Made by a program: the position numbers and the translations under genes. Under the pieces are notes generated by a model, which was not told where the DNA came from, made no database searches, and saw nothing but the letters and a program-made list of their open reading frames with translations. Of a DNA stretch of 64,000 nt, positions 16,823 through 25,511 are shown one piece after another; the stretch's first letter is position 1, and every line of letters starts with the position of its first letter. The stretch is from Methylobacterium sp. E-066 (GTDB taxonomy: Bacteria; Pseudomonadota; Alphaproteobacteria; Rhizobiales; Beijerinckiaceae), in assembly GCF_022829635.1 (NCBI RefSeq), contig NZ_JAKSYO010000214.1, positions 98,884 to 162,883 of the forward strand, given 5' to 3'.

Positions 16823-18385
16823 ATGTTCGAAGGCCTGTCCGACCGCCTCTCCGGCATCCTCTCGGGGCTCACCCGTCGGGGCGCCCTGACCGAAGCCGAC
16901 GTCACCGCGGCGATGCGCGAGGTCCGCCGCGCCCTGTTGGAAGCCGACGTGGCCCTGGAGGTCGTGCGCGGCTTCACCGACCGGGTGAAGGAGAAGGCGG
17001 TCGGCGCCGTCGTGCTCAAGTCGGTCACCCCCGGCCAGATGGTCGTCAAGATTGTCAACGACGAGTTGGTGGCGATGCTCGGCACGGATGCCGAGGTGAT
17101 CGACCTCAACGCCCCCGCCCCGGTGCCGATCCTGATGGTCGGCCTCCAGGGCTCGGGTAAGACCACCACCACCGCCAAGATCGCCCGGCGCTTGTCGGAG
17201 CGCGAGAAGCGGCGGGTGCTGCTCGCCTCCCTCGACACCCGCCGCCCGGCCGCCATGGAGCAGCTCGCGGTGCTGGCCAAGCAGGTCGGCGTGGAGAGCC
17301 TGCCGATCGTGGCCGGCCAGTCGGCGGTGCAGATCGCCAAGCGCGCCATGGAAGCCGCCCGGCTCGGCGGCTTCGACGTAGTGATGCTCGACACCGCCGG
17401 CCGCACCACGGTCGACGAGGCCCTGATGGTCGAGGCGGCCGAGGTGAAGGCCGCGACCCGTCCCCACGAGGTGCTGCTGGTCGCCGATGCGCTGACCGGC
17501 CAGGACGCGGTCAACACCGCCCGTGCCTTCGACGAGCGGCTCGGCGTCACCGGCATCGTGCTCACCCGCATGGACGGCGATTCCCGCGGCGGCGCGGCGC
17601 TGTCGATGCGCGCCGTCACCGGCAAGCCGATCAAGCTCGTCGGCACCGGCGAGAAGGTCGACGCGCTGGAGGAGTTCCATCCGTCCCGCGTCGCCAACCG
17701 CATCCTCGGCATGGGCGACATCGTCTCGCTGGTCGAGAAGGCCGCCGAGACCATCGACCACGAGCAGGCGCTCCGCACCGCGGAGAAGATGCGCAAGGGC
17801 AAGTTCGATCTCGAAGACTTGTCCATGCAGCTCGCCCAGATGGAGAAGATGGGCGGCATCGGCGGCCTGATGGGCATGCTGCCCGGCATGGGCGCGATCA
17901 AGAAGCAGGTCGAAGGCGCCAACCTCGACGAGAAGATGTTCAAGCGCCAGCGCGCGATCATCTCGTCGATGACCGCGCAGGAGCGCAAGAACCCGGACCT
18001 GCTGAAGAACTCCCGCAAGAAGCGCATCGCTGCGGGCTCGGGCGTCGACGTCTCGGAGATCAACAAGCTCCTGAAGATGCACCGGACCATGGCCGACATG
18101 ATGAAGGCGATGGGCTCGGGCAAGCGCGGCATCGGGCAGGCGCTCGGCTCGATGTTCGGGCTCGGTGGCGGCGGGATGGGCGGCGGCATGCCCGGCCTGC
18201 CCCCCGGCATGCCCGAGCCGACGCCCGAGCAGATCGCCGCGATGGAAAAACAGTTCGGCGGCAAGCTGCCGCCGATGCCGCCGGGCCTGGGCGGCGGCGG
18301 GATGCCCAAGATGCCGGGACTTCCCGGCCTCGGCGGTCCGAAGCTGCCCGGCCTCGGCGGCTTCATGCCGGGGAAGAAGAAATGA
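16823..18385 (+). CDS. ffh: Signal recognition particle protein Ffh
   Basis: 520 residues, the SRP54 GTPase that binds signal sequences and 4.5S RNA and delivers ribosomes to FtsY. N domain at about 1-100; G domain with P-loop GLQGSGKTTTTAKI at 108-121, plus DTAGRT and TRMDGDSRGGAALS; M domain with the RNA-binding region GSGVDVSEINKLLKMHRTM. The C-terminus is longer than in E. coli (about 453 residues): a roughly 75-residue Gly/Met/Pro-rich tail (FGLGGGGMGGGMPGLPPGMP). The ATG at 16823 gives the conserved MFEGLSDRLS start. It heads the ribosome/translation cluster that continues with rpsP and rimM. Confidence 0.95.
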   Translation: MFEGLSDRLSGILSGLTRRGALTEADVTAAMREVRRALLEADVALEVVRGFTDRVKEKAVGAVVLKSVTPGQMVVKIVNDELVAMLGTDAEVIDLNAPAPVPILMVGLQGSGKTTTTAKIARRLSEREKRRVLLASLDTRRPAAMEQLAVLAKQVGVESLPIVAGQSAVQIAKRAMEAARLGGFDVVMLDTAGRTTVDEALMVEAAEVKAATRPHEVLLVADALTGQDAVNTARAFDERLGVTGIVLTRMDGDSRGGAALSMRAVTGKPIKLVGTGEKVDALEEFHPSRVANRILGMGDIVSLVEKAAETIDHEQALRTAEKMRKGKFDLEDLSMQLAQMEKMGGIGGLMGMLPGMGAIKKQVEGANLDEKMFKRQRAIISSMTAQERKNPDLLKNSRKKRIAAGSGVDVSEINKLLKMHRTMADMMKAMGSGKRGIGQALGSMFGLGGGGMGGGMPGLPPGMPEPTPEQIAAMEKQFGGKLPPMPPGLGGGGMPKMPGLPGLGGPKLPGLGGFMPGKKK

Positions 18386-18717
18386 GCGTGCTGGCGGCCC
18401 AGGCGGTCGATCCCGAACTCGCGCGCCTGCGTGACAGCATCGACAACTTCGATGCGGCGCTGATCCATCTGCTCGCCGAGCGCTTCCGCTGCACGCAGCG
18501 GGTCGGCGAGCTCAAGGCCCGAAAGGGGATCCCCCCTTCCGATCCGGACCGGGAGGCGCGTCAGGTCGCCCGGCTCCGCAAGCTCGCGGTCGAGGCCAAG
18601 CTCGACCCCGATTTCGCCGAGAAGTTTTTGGCCTTCGTGGTCAAGGAAGTCATCCGGCACCACCAGACGATCGCAGCGACGCACGAGTCGGCGATCGACA
18701 CCGAGAGAAAGTCGTAA
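18382..18717 (+). CDS. Chorismate mutase (AroQ type)
   Basis: 111 residues, all helical. The AroQ signature is clear: ELARLRDSIDNFDAALIHLL, then ERFRCTQRVGELKARKG, then DPDREARQVARLRKLA and a final helix. Key active-site residues Arg16 (LARLRDSID), Arg (QRVGELK) and Lys (KARKG) are present. It converts chorismate to prephenate in Phe/Tyr synthesis. Its start overlaps the ffh stop (ATGA), indicating translational coupling. The prephenate dehydratase at 60342 lacks a mutase domain, so the two activities are carried by separate proteins here. Confidence 0.85.
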   Translation: MSVLAAQAVDPELARLRDSIDNFDAALIHLLAERFRCTQRVGELKARKGIPPSDPDREARQVARLRKLAVEAKLDPDFAEKFLAFVVKEVIRHHQTIAATHESAIDTERKS

Positions 18718-18721
18718 ACCA

Positions 18722-19084
18722 ATGGCCCTGAAGATCCGTCTCACGCGCGGTGGCGCCAAGAAGCGTCCGTACTACCGCATCGTCGTCGCCGACGCCCGCG
18801 CTCCCCGCGACGGCCGCTTCATCGACAAGGTCGGCGCCTACGACCCGATGAAGCCCAAGGACGATCCGGCCCGGATCCAACTCGACGCCGAGAAGATCCA
18901 GGGCTGGCTCGCCAAGGGCGCGCAGCCGACCGACCGGGTCCTGCGCTTCCTCGACCAGGCCGGCCTCGCCAAGCGCCCGACCCGCAACAACCCGCAGAAG
19001 GCCGAGCCCGGCGAGAAGGCCAAGGAGCGCGCGACCAAGCGCGCCGAGAAGGCCGCCGCGCCCGCCGAGGACGCCGCCGCGTAA
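18722..19084 (+). CDS. rpsP: 30S ribosomal protein S16
   Basis: 120 residues beginning with the conserved ALKIRLTRGGAKKRPYYRIV and containing APRDGRFIDKVGAYDP. The core is about 80 residues as usual. The C-terminal extension is Lys/Ala/Glu-rich (KERATKRAEKAAAPAEDAAA), typical of alphaproteobacterial S16. It is a component of the small ribosomal subunit. It starts 4 bases after the chorismate mutase stop, so it is in the same transcript as ffh, and rimM follows 12 bases downstream. Confidence 0.97.
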   Translation: MALKIRLTRGGAKKRPYYRIVVADARAPRDGRFIDKVGAYDPMKPKDDPARIQLDAEKIQGWLAKGAQPTDRVLRFLDQAGLAKRPTRNNPQKAEPGEKAKERATKRAEKAAAPAEDAAA

Positions 19085-19096
19085 GGCGCCTGCGCC

Positions 19097-19792
19097 ATGG
19101 CGCGCCGCCCCGCAGGTTCATTCTCCCGCGACGGCGGTCGCCGCGGCCGCGCCGGCACGGCGATCGGTGCCATCGCGCCCGAGGCCGCGACATCGCCCAA
19201 GGCGCCGGCCCCGAAGCCGGCGGCGCCGCCCGTGCCGCCCGACCCGAACCTCGTCCTCCTGGGCGAGTTCGGGCGCGCGCACGGGCTCAACGGCGAGATC
19301 CGGCTCAAATCCTACACCGGCGATCCCCTGGCGATCGCCGGCTACGGCCCGCTCCTGACTTCGGACGGGCGCACGTTGACCTTGTCCGGGGTGCGGACCG
19401 CCCCCGGCTCGTCCCCCGACATGCTGATCGCGCGGGTGAAGGATATCGGCGGCCGAAACGCCGCGGAGGCGCTCAACCGGGTCGCATTGTTCATCCCCCG
19501 CGACCGCCTGGCGGATCCCGAGGATGACGACGAGGTCTATGCCGCCGACCTGATCGGCACCACCGCGGTGGACGAGGCCGGCACCGTGATCGGCACGGTC
19601 GTCGCGGTGCCGAATTTCGGCGGCGGCGACCTCCTCGAACTCCGCCCCGCCGCGGGCGGCGCGACGGCGCTGCTGCCCTTCACCAAGGCGTTCGTGCCGG
19701 TCCTGGATCTCCCGCAGCGGCGTGTGACCGTGGTGCTGCCGGAGGATTTCTTCGCGCCGGTGGGCGAGAAGCCCGCCGACGATCCGGGCTGA
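19097..19792 (+). CDS. rimM: Ribosome maturation factor RimM
   Basis: 231 residues. A roughly 45-residue Ala/Pro-rich N-terminal extension precedes the RimM core: LVLLGEFGRAHGLNGEIRLK, DIGGRNAAEALNRVALFIPR, then the PRC-barrel with VPNFGGGDLLELRPA and the end VVLPEDFFAP. RimM binds S19 and assists 30S head assembly. The extension is unusual in length; a shorter start near VLLGEF has no ATG or GTG in a better context, so the ATG at 19097 is kept. It is the last gene of the ffh-rpsP-rimM run; trmD, normally next, is separated by three other genes. Confidence 0.93.
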   Translation: MARRPAGSFSRDGGRRGRAGTAIGAIAPEAATSPKAPAPKPAAPPVPPDPNLVLLGEFGRAHGLNGEIRLKSYTGDPLAIAGYGPLLTSDGRTLTLSGVRTAPGSSPDMLIARVKDIGGRNAAEALNRVALFIPRDRLADPEDDDEVYAADLIGTTAVDEAGTVIGTVVAVPNFGGGDLLELRPAAGGATALLPFTKAFVPVLDLPQRRVTVVLPEDFFAPVGEKPADDPG

Positions 19793-19843
19793 AGTTTTTC
19801 GGGGCTGCTCGGAAAACGGCCCGACCCGTGATCGACGGCTCGG

Positions 19844-20764
19844 TCAGGGCCTGTCGATGCCCGGAAGCTTTGCCAGCGCGGCCGCCAGCGCGTCGACCAC
19901 CAGTCGGACGCGCCGGATGCGAATACGGCCGGGCACGACCAGGATCGAGAGCGGGACGGGCTCGGGCGCGTAGTCTGGCAGAATGTGTTCGATCGCGCCC
20001 GATTCTAGCAGATCGTCGACGAGCCAGACATGGGCGGCCGCGATCCCCCGGCCCTGAGCCATTGCCTCACGCGCGGCCAGACCGTGATCGATCAGCAGGC
20101 GACCGCCGAACGGGACGCGGGATGTCGCGCCGTCCGGTCCCTGAAGGATCAGCGTCTCGCTGCCGGCGATGTTGCTCATGCGGATCGTCAGATGCCGCGA
20201 CAGGTCGTCGAGATTCTGCGGCCGGCCATGCTCCGCGAGATAGCCGCGCGATGCCACCAGGATCCGGCGCGACCGACCGACCGCTTTGCGCTGCAGGCTG
20301 CTCTCCGCCAGCGGACCGAGCCGGATCGCGACATCCGTCGCCTCGCGCACGAGATCGATCCGCTCATCGGTCAGGCTGAGATCGACGCTGATCCCCGGAT
20401 AGCCGTCCTGGAAGGCGAAAAGCGCCCGGCAGACATGGCGCACGCCGAGGGCCGCGGTGCAGGACACACGCACCGTGCCGGTCAAGCCGCCGCCCGCGTT
20501 CCGGACGCCATCGGTCGCCTCGTCCACCAGCCGCAGGATGGTGTGGGCCTCCGCGTGGAAGCGCCGTCCCTCGTCGGTCAGGGTCACGCGCCGCGTGGTC
20601 CGGTTCAGCAGGCTCGCGCCGAGGGCGGTTTCCAGCTCGGCCACGTGCCGGCTGACGGTCGATTGCCCGACGCCCTCCTCCCGCGCCACCGCGGACAGGC
20701 TGCCGCGCTCGACCACGCGGACGAAGCTGCGCATCCGCTCCAGCGTGACGCCCGATCTATCCAT
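19844..20764 (-). CDS. LysR-family transcriptional regulator
   Basis: 306 residues. The N-terminal winged helix-turn-helix is LERMRSFVRVVERGSLSAVA with EEGVGQSTVSRHVAELETAL, followed by LLNRTTRRVTLTDEGRRF. The effector domain covers about 95-300. The subclass (SRHVAELE, LNRTTRRV) matches regulators of quinone or aldehyde reductases. It is divergent from the NAD(P)H:quinone-reductase-like gene with a 92-base shared upstream region, so it most likely controls that gene. A TTG at 20776 is an alternative start. Confidence 0.9.
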   Translation of the reverse strand: MDRSGVTLERMRSFVRVVERGSLSAVAREEGVGQSTVSRHVAELETALGASLLNRTTRRVTLTDEGRRFHAEAHTILRLVDEATDGVRNAGGGLTGTVRVSCTAALGVRHVCRALFAFQDGYPGISVDLSLTDERIDLVREATDVAIRLGPLAESSLQRKAVGRSRRILVASRGYLAEHGRPQNLDDLSRHLTIRMSNIAGSETLILQGPDGATSRVPFGGRLLIDHGLAAREAMAQGRGIAAAHVWLVDDLLESGAIEHILPDYAPEPVPLSILVVPGRIRIRRVRLVVDALAAALAKLPGIDRP

Positions 20765-20856
20765 CCAGCGGAACAATCCTATCCCGCCCTGCCATCTACC
20801 GGATGGGAGAGCGGCCGCCTAGCTTCGCGGCGCCTCTTGCCCAGCGAGCCCGCACC

Positions 20857-21663
20857 ATGAAGATCCTCGTCGTCTCAGCCCATCCCGATCCGGCATCGCT
20901 GACGAACGCACTGCGTGACGTGGCGTTGGGCCAGTTGCAGGCGGACGGGCACGAAGTTCGTATCACCGACCTCTACGTTGAGGGCTGGAAGAGTCATGTC
21001 GATCGGGCCGACTTCCCGGCCCTGCCGGACGCTGCGCGCCTGCGCGTGCCGGCCGCTTCCAGCGAGGCGTTCGCCACCGGAACCCTGACCGACGACGTGA
21101 TCGCCGAGCAGGCCAAGCTCGTCTGGGCGGATGCCCTGATCCTGGTCTTCCCGCTCTGGTGGTTCTCGATGCCGGCGATCCTGAAAGGCTGGATCGACCG
21201 GGTCTACGCCTACGGGTTCGCCTACGGCGTCGGCGAGCACAGCGAGACCCGCTGGGGTGACCGCTACGGCGAGGGGACGCTCGCCGGCAAGCGCGCGATG
21301 CTCGTGGTGACGGCCGGCGGCTGGGAGGCGCATTACGGCCCCCGGGGGATCAACGGGGCGATCGACGACCTGCTGTTCCCGATCCAGCACGGCGTGCTGT
21401 TCTACCCGGGCTACGCCGTGCTCCCGCCCTTCGTCGTGTATCGGGCCGACAGCATGGGCGAGAGCAGCTTCGCGGCCGAAGCGGAGAGCCTAAGGGCTCG
21501 GATGCGGACCCTGTTCAGCACGGCCCCCCTCCCGTTCCGGCGGCAGAATGGCGGCGATTACGCGATCCCCTCCATGGAGTTACGGCCCGATCTCGCTCCG
21601 CATCTCACCAGTTTCGCGGTCCATCTGGACACGGCGCAACAGGGTATCGGCCCGACACCCTGA
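20857..21663 (+). CDS. NAD(P)H:quinone oxidoreductase, flavodoxin-like fold
   Basis: 268 residues from the ATG at 20857. It has the family start MKILVVSAHPDPASLTNALR, the FMN-binding segment LVFPLWWFSMPAILKGWIDR, and TAGGWEAHYGPRGINGAIDD near the cofactor. This is the MdaB/KefF/NQO-like group of FAD- or FMN-dependent two-electron quinone reductases that detoxify quinones and other electrophiles in the cytoplasm. The divergently transcribed LysR gene is the likely regulator. The stretch past about residue 215 is longer than in bacterial KefF. Confidence 0.88.
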   Translation: MKILVVSAHPDPASLTNALRDVALGQLQADGHEVRITDLYVEGWKSHVDRADFPALPDAARLRVPAASSEAFATGTLTDDVIAEQAKLVWADALILVFPLWWFSMPAILKGWIDRVYAYGFAYGVGEHSETRWGDRYGEGTLAGKRAMLVVTAGGWEAHYGPRGINGAIDDLLFPIQHGVLFYPGYAVLPPFVVYRADSMGESSFAAEAESLRARMRTLFSTAPLPFRRQNGGDYAIPSMELRPDLAPHLTSFAVHLDTAQQGIGPTP

Positions 21664-21681
21664 AAGCGCGCTCCGAACCGG

Positions 21682-22410
21682 TCAGCGCGGCGTCGCGGCA
21701 TCCCGGCACGAGCGGATCGTCTCCGGGCGCGGTCGGTCCTCCGGCGCGGGCGCCGCGAACACCGCCAGATAGGCGCCGCCGCTCAAGGTTTGGAACCCGG
21801 TCTCGCGGTAGCCGGCGGCGGCGAGTTCGCAGCGCAGCAGCGCCGGCGGGGTGCCGTGGCGCGAGGGGATGTCGTCGGCATCGACGATGCCGACCCGGCC
21901 GCCCGGGCGCATCGCCGGGGCGAGGTTGTGCAGCAAGCCGAAGGGCTGCGCGATCTCATGGTACATGTGCACGAGGATCGCGGCATCGACGGAGGCCGGG
22001 GGCAGACGCGGATCATGGGCCTCGCCCCGCACCACCGTGACGTTGCCGAGCCCCTTCACCCGACGCTCAAGGCTCGCCAGGTAGGCCGGAGTCACATCCT
22101 CGGCCAGGACCTTGCCGCCCGGCCCGACCCGGGGACTGAGCCGCACCACGTAATAGCCGCTGCCGGCGCCGATATCGGCCACCGTCTCGCCGGAGGCGAT
22201 GCCCATCCCGCGGGCGACCTGATCGAACTCGCCGGCTCTGTCGCGCTCGGCCTCCGAGGACCATTGCGGCGCCACGATCTCGGCTACCGGCCGGTCGGGC
22301 TTCGGGAATGCCCCAGCGGGGGCGCCGGAAGGCGCCAGCGGACCTGTCGCGAGGGCCGGTCCCGCCAGCGCGACGGAGAGGAGGAGCATGATCCAGATCA
22401 TCGCCGACAA
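21682..22410 (-). CDS. Exported class I SAM-dependent methyltransferase-like protein
   Basis: 242 residues. It begins with a clear signal peptide (SAMIWIMLLLSVALAGPALA) and then contains a Rossmann-type methyltransferase core: motif I VADIGAGSGYYVVRLSPRVG, the acidic end of strand 2 (VLAEDVTP), and DAAILVHMYHEIAQPFGLL around motif IV. SAM-dependent enzymes are usually cytoplasmic, so a signal peptide is puzzling; similar exported methyltransferase-like proteins exist in other alphaproteobacteria, but their substrate and methyl source are unknown. It is convergent with the quinone-reductase gene and divergent from trmD (66 bases). Confidence 0.8.
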   Translation of the reverse strand: MSAMIWIMLLLSVALAGPALATGPLAPSGAPAGAFPKPDRPVAEIVAPQWSSEAERDRAGEFDQVARGMGIASGETVADIGAGSGYYVVRLSPRVGPGGKVLAEDVTPAYLASLERRVKGLGNVTVVRGEAHDPRLPPASVDAAILVHMYHEIAQPFGLLHNLAPAMRPGGRVGIVDADDIPSRHGTPPALLRCELAAAGYRETGFQTLSGGAYLAVFAAPAPEDRPRPETIRSCRDAATPR

Positions 22411-22476
22411 CCCGCCGCGGGGGCGAACGGTGCCCGGCCCGTTGACCGTGCCGCACCCCGCACGCGATCAAGCGCC

Positions 22477-23205
22477 ATGACGCGCGCGGAAACGCCCTGG
22501 CGGGCCACGATCCTCACCCTCTACCCGGAGATGTTCCCGGGGCCTTTGGGCGTGTCGCTGTCCGGCGACGCGCTCGCCCGGGGCGACTGGAGCCTGGAGG
22601 CCCGCAACATCCGCGCGCACGGGCTCGGCCGCCACCGCGCGGTGGACGACACGCCGGCCGGCGGCGGCGCCGGGATGGTGCTGCGCTGCGACGTCCTCGC
22701 CGCCGCCATCGACGCCGCGACCCCGGATGACGACCCCCGCCCCCGGCTGCTGATGTCCCCCCGCGGCCGGCCCCTGAGCCAGGCCCGGGTGCGGGAGCTC
22801 GCCGCCGGCCCGGGGGCGCTGATCGTCTGCGGCCGGTTCGAGGGCGTCGACGAGCGCGTCATCGCCGGCCGCGGCCTGGAGGAGGTCTCGATCGGCGATT
22901 ACGTGCTCTCCGGGGGCGAGATCGCCGCCCTTGTGGTGCTCGACGCCTGTGTGCGGCTCCTGCCCGGGGTGATGGGCAAGGCGGCATCGGGAATCGAGGA
23001 GAGCTTCGAGGGCGGGCTCCTCGAATATCCGCACTACACCAGGCCCCGGGACTGGGAGGGACGGCCGATCCCGGAGGTGCTGTCGGGCGGCAATCACGGG
23101 GCCATCGCCCGCTGGCGACGGGAACAGGCCGAGCGAATCACCGCCGAGCGGCGGCCGGACCTTCAGGCGGGTTCCAGGTCGATCACCGGCCCGTCGAGGT
23201 CGTAA
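22477..23205 (+). CDS. trmD: tRNA (guanine-N1-)-methyltransferase TrmD
   Basis: 242 residues. TrmD forms m1G37 in tRNAs reading CNN and some GNN codons, preventing frameshifting. Conserved knot-fold motifs are seen: ILTLYPEMFPGPLGVSLSGD, DDTPAGGGAGMVLR, GRFEGVDERVIAGR, then the SAM-binding EVSIGDYVLSGGEIAALVV, and YPHYTRPRDWEGRPIPEVLS. The usual partner order is rpsP-rimM-trmD-rplS; here a LysR/reductase pair and a methyltransferase separate rimM from trmD, and no rplS follows. Its last 43 bases overlap a convergent small membrane-protein gene. Confidence 0.95.
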   Translation: MTRAETPWRATILTLYPEMFPGPLGVSLSGDALARGDWSLEARNIRAHGLGRHRAVDDTPAGGGAGMVLRCDVLAAAIDAATPDDDPRPRLLMSPRGRPLSQARVRELAAGPGALIVCGRFEGVDERVIAGRGLEEVSIGDYVLSGGEIAALVVLDACVRLLPGVMGKAASGIEESFEGGLLEYPHYTRPRDWEGRPIPEVLSGGNHGAIARWRREQAERITAERRPDLQAGSRSITGPSRS

Positions 23206-23342
23206 TCCAGCGGATCGAGCTGGAGCGGCTGCGCGGCCGGACGCCGAAGACGGCCCACCAGGGCCAGGCGGGTCGCTAACGCACCGATAACCATAAGTAA
23301 AACTGACCAGACCGACACTATCGCAGCGCTGTGGAAAGACAT
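23163..23342 (-). CDS. Small single-span membrane protein
   Basis: 59 codons plus stop from the ATG at 23342. One transmembrane helix (IVSVWSVLLMVIGALATRLAL) lies near the N-terminus, followed by a short basic segment (GRLRRPAAQP) and an acidic end (PLDYDLDGPVIDLEP). It is likely an inner-membrane protein with its C-terminus in the cytoplasm. No family is recognised. The gene overlaps the end of trmD by 43 bases on the opposite strand, which weakens the call; the hydrophobic/basic/acidic pattern supports real coding. Confidence 0.5.
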   Translation of the reverse strand: MSFHSAAIVSVWSVLLMVIGALATRLALVGRLRRPAAQPLQLDPLDYDLDGPVIDLEPA

Positions 23343-23557
23343 CAGCGTACCTCGAACGCAACACGGCACGGCATTAAGGCTAACGCCCCAAGATTAATCG
23401 ACGGTTCCCCGGCGTCGAACAGCCCGTCCCGGCCGGGGGCACGCGCCGAAGACTGCTGACCGGACAAGCGCTTGCCAGAGGCCTGGATTGGGCGCATCCC
23501 CGGGCCGGGACACTCCTCCCCGCCGAGGAGCGCCCATCTGCAAGGATGGATCCGACG

Positions 23558-24724
23558 ATGAGCCGACCCGACAGGCGCCCGCGCGTTCCCCATTTCTCAT
23601 CCGGCCCCTGTGCCAAGCGTCCGGGTTGGACGCCCGCCGCCCTGGCCGACGCCGCGCTCGGCCGCTCGCACCGCTCTCCGCTCGGCAAGGTCAAGCTCGG
23701 CCGGGCCATCGACCTGACCCGCTCGATCCTGCAGGTGCCCGACGATTACCGGATCGGCATCGTGCCGGCCTCCGACACCGGCGCCGTCGAGATGGCGATG
23801 TGGACCCTGCTCGGGCCGAAGCCCGTGGAGATCGCCGCCTGGGAAGCGTTCGGCAAGGAGTGGGTCACCGACGCGCTCAAGCAGCTCAAGATCGCGCCCA
23901 AGATCCATCAGACGCCCTACGGCGTGCTGCCGGACCTCGCCGCGATCGACACCCAGCACAGCGACGTGGTCTTCACCTGGAACGGCACCGCGGCCGGCGT
24001 GAAGGTCCCCGACGGCGACTGGATCGCCGCCGACCGCGAGGGCCTGACGATCTGCGACGCCACCTCGGCGGCCTTCGCGCAGCCGCTCGCCTGGGACAAG
24101 CTCGATGTCGTCACCTTCTCCTGGCAGAAGGTGATGGGCGGCGAGGCCGCGCACGGCATGCTGATCCTCTCGCCCCGGGCGGTGGCGCGGCTGGAAAGTT
24201 ATGTCCCGGCTTGGCCGCTGCCGAAGGTGTTCCGGCTCGTCAAGGACGGCAAGCTGATCGAGGGCATCTTCAAGGGCGACACGATCAACACCCCCTCGAT
24301 GCTGGCGGTGGAGGATTACCTCGACACCCTGGACTGGGCGGTGCGGATCGGCGGCCTGCCGGCGCTCCACGCCCGGGCCGACGCCAACGCTAAGGCGATC
24401 TACGACTGGGTCGCCCGGACGCCGTGGATCGCGCCGCTGGCGGTCGATCCCGCGACCTACTCGAACACCGGCGTCTGCCTGGTGATCGCCGACCCGGACG
24501 TGCTGGCCCGCGGCGACGCGGCCGTGGCGGCCCTGGCCTCGGGCATCGTCGAGCGCCTCGACCGCGAGGGCGTCGCCCTCGACATCGGCGCCTACCGCGA
24601 CGCCCCGGCCGGCCTGCGGATCTGGTGCGGCGCCACCATCGAGACGGCGGATCTCGAGGCGCTGACGCCGTGGCTGGACTGGGCGTTTGCCGAGGAGAAG
24701 GCGGCGCTGAGCCGGGCTGCATAG
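23558..24724 (+). CDS. serC: Phosphoserine aminotransferase
   Basis: 388 residues. This PLP enzyme makes 3-phosphoserine from 3-phosphohydroxypyruvate in serine synthesis; serine is also the C1 acceptor in serine-cycle methylotrophs. Motifs: HFSSGPCAKRPGW at the start, GIVPASDTGAVEMAMW, and the PLP-lysine in TFSWQKVMGGEAAHGMLILS. The length and the GPCAKRP start match the alphaproteobacterial/archaeal-type SerC rather than E. coli SerC. ATG 23558 is preferred over 23546 because the latter has AAGG almost touching it. serA, often next, is not present here. Confidence 0.93.
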   Translation: MSRPDRRPRVPHFSSGPCAKRPGWTPAALADAALGRSHRSPLGKVKLGRAIDLTRSILQVPDDYRIGIVPASDTGAVEMAMWTLLGPKPVEIAAWEAFGKEWVTDALKQLKIAPKIHQTPYGVLPDLAAIDTQHSDVVFTWNGTAAGVKVPDGDWIAADREGLTICDATSAAFAQPLAWDKLDVVTFSWQKVMGGEAAHGMLILSPRAVARLESYVPAWPLPKVFRLVKDGKLIEGIFKGDTINTPSMLAVEDYLDTLDWAVRIGGLPALHARADANAKAIYDWVARTPWIAPLAVDPATYSNTGVCLVIADPDVLARGDAAVAALASGIVERLDREGVALDIGAYRDAPAGLRIWCGATIETADLEALTPWLDWAFAEEKAALSRAA

Positions 24725-24893
24725 CGGAATTGACGAGGTCTCCTCCGCTCTCTCCCGCATCCTGGGGTTTCCGCTGCGCTGCGGCCCCCCAGGACGCGGA
24801 CGTGGATCGGAGGGAAGCGGTTTCCTCCTCTGCGAAGGCCTTGTCGCGCCGGCCGGTTCGCGCGATGCCTATCATTGTGTCAGGAGACTCGCC

Positions 24894-25121
24894 GTGACCC
24901 GCCACGCCGTCGTTCGTTGCGCATGGGATGAAGAAGCGACCGTCTGGTACGTGTCGGAGAGCGATGTTCCGGGTCTCGCCACGGAAGCCGAATCGCTCGA
25001 TGTCCTGCGGCGCAAGCTCCCCGGCATGATCCAGGATCTTCTGCAGGACGGACAGGGCGGCGATGTCGAGGTCGACCTGATCGCCTACGCGCATGATCGG
25101 GTGCGCGTCGGCGCGGCGTGA
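24894..25121 (+). CDS. hicB: HicB-like antitoxin (DUF1902)
   Basis: 75 residues from a GTG preceded by CAGGAGACTCGCC. The sequence VVRCAWDEEATVWYVSESDV followed by PGLATEAESL is the partial RNase-H-like fold of HicB/DUF1902 proteins, which neutralise HicA toxins. There is no C-terminal DNA-binding helix-turn-helix, so autoregulation by this protein alone is doubtful. The toxin-like gene follows with a 4-base overlap. Gene order is antitoxin then toxin, the reverse of E. coli hicAB. Confidence 0.75.
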   Translation: MTRHAVVRCAWDEEATVWYVSESDVPGLATEAESLDVLRRKLPGMIQDLLQDGQGGDVEVDLIAYAHDRVRVGAA

Positions 25122-25312
25122 CCGACTTTACGCCGCCCCTCAAGAAGCTTCTGCATGACAACGGCTACCGCTTCTTTCGAAGCGGACGCGGCGATCATGA
25201 AATCTGGCGGCATGCGGAGACCGGCCGGAAGGTCGTCGTCGATGCCAGCATCAAATCCCGCCATACGGCGAATGGGGTTTTGAAGCAGGCTGGGCTTCCG
25301 AAGGCATTCTGA
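25118..25312 (+). CDS. hicA: HicA-like mRNA interferase toxin
   Basis: 64 residues from a GTG overlapping the antitoxin stop. The HicA double-stranded-RNA-binding-like fold is indicated by KKLLHDNGYRFFRSGRGDHE, IWRH and the basic strand GRKVVVDASIKSRHTANGVL. The catalytic His of HicA is usually in GSHxxY; here it is GDHEIW, with the His kept. It probably degrades mRNA when unopposed. The last segment (LKQAGLPKAF) is also typical of HicA. Confidence 0.75.
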   Translation: MTDFTPPLKKLLHDNGYRFFRSGRGDHEIWRHAETGRKVVVDASIKSRHTANGVLKQAGLPKAF

Positions 25313-25511
25313 GGGGCTGTTCGACCGGTCCGGCCCGCACCGCCCTTCCCCCGCATCCTGAACCGCCCGCGTTAGCGAGCATGCAAGAGCGCTTTAGAGG
25401 CCCCTGGGATCTCGGGAGACCTCCTTTTCGAGACCTCCACCGCGCTGCGGTGCCTTTGGCTGAGGTAAGGGATTGGGATCCGCGCCAAGGCGTTCCCGCA
25501 GCTTTCCCGTC

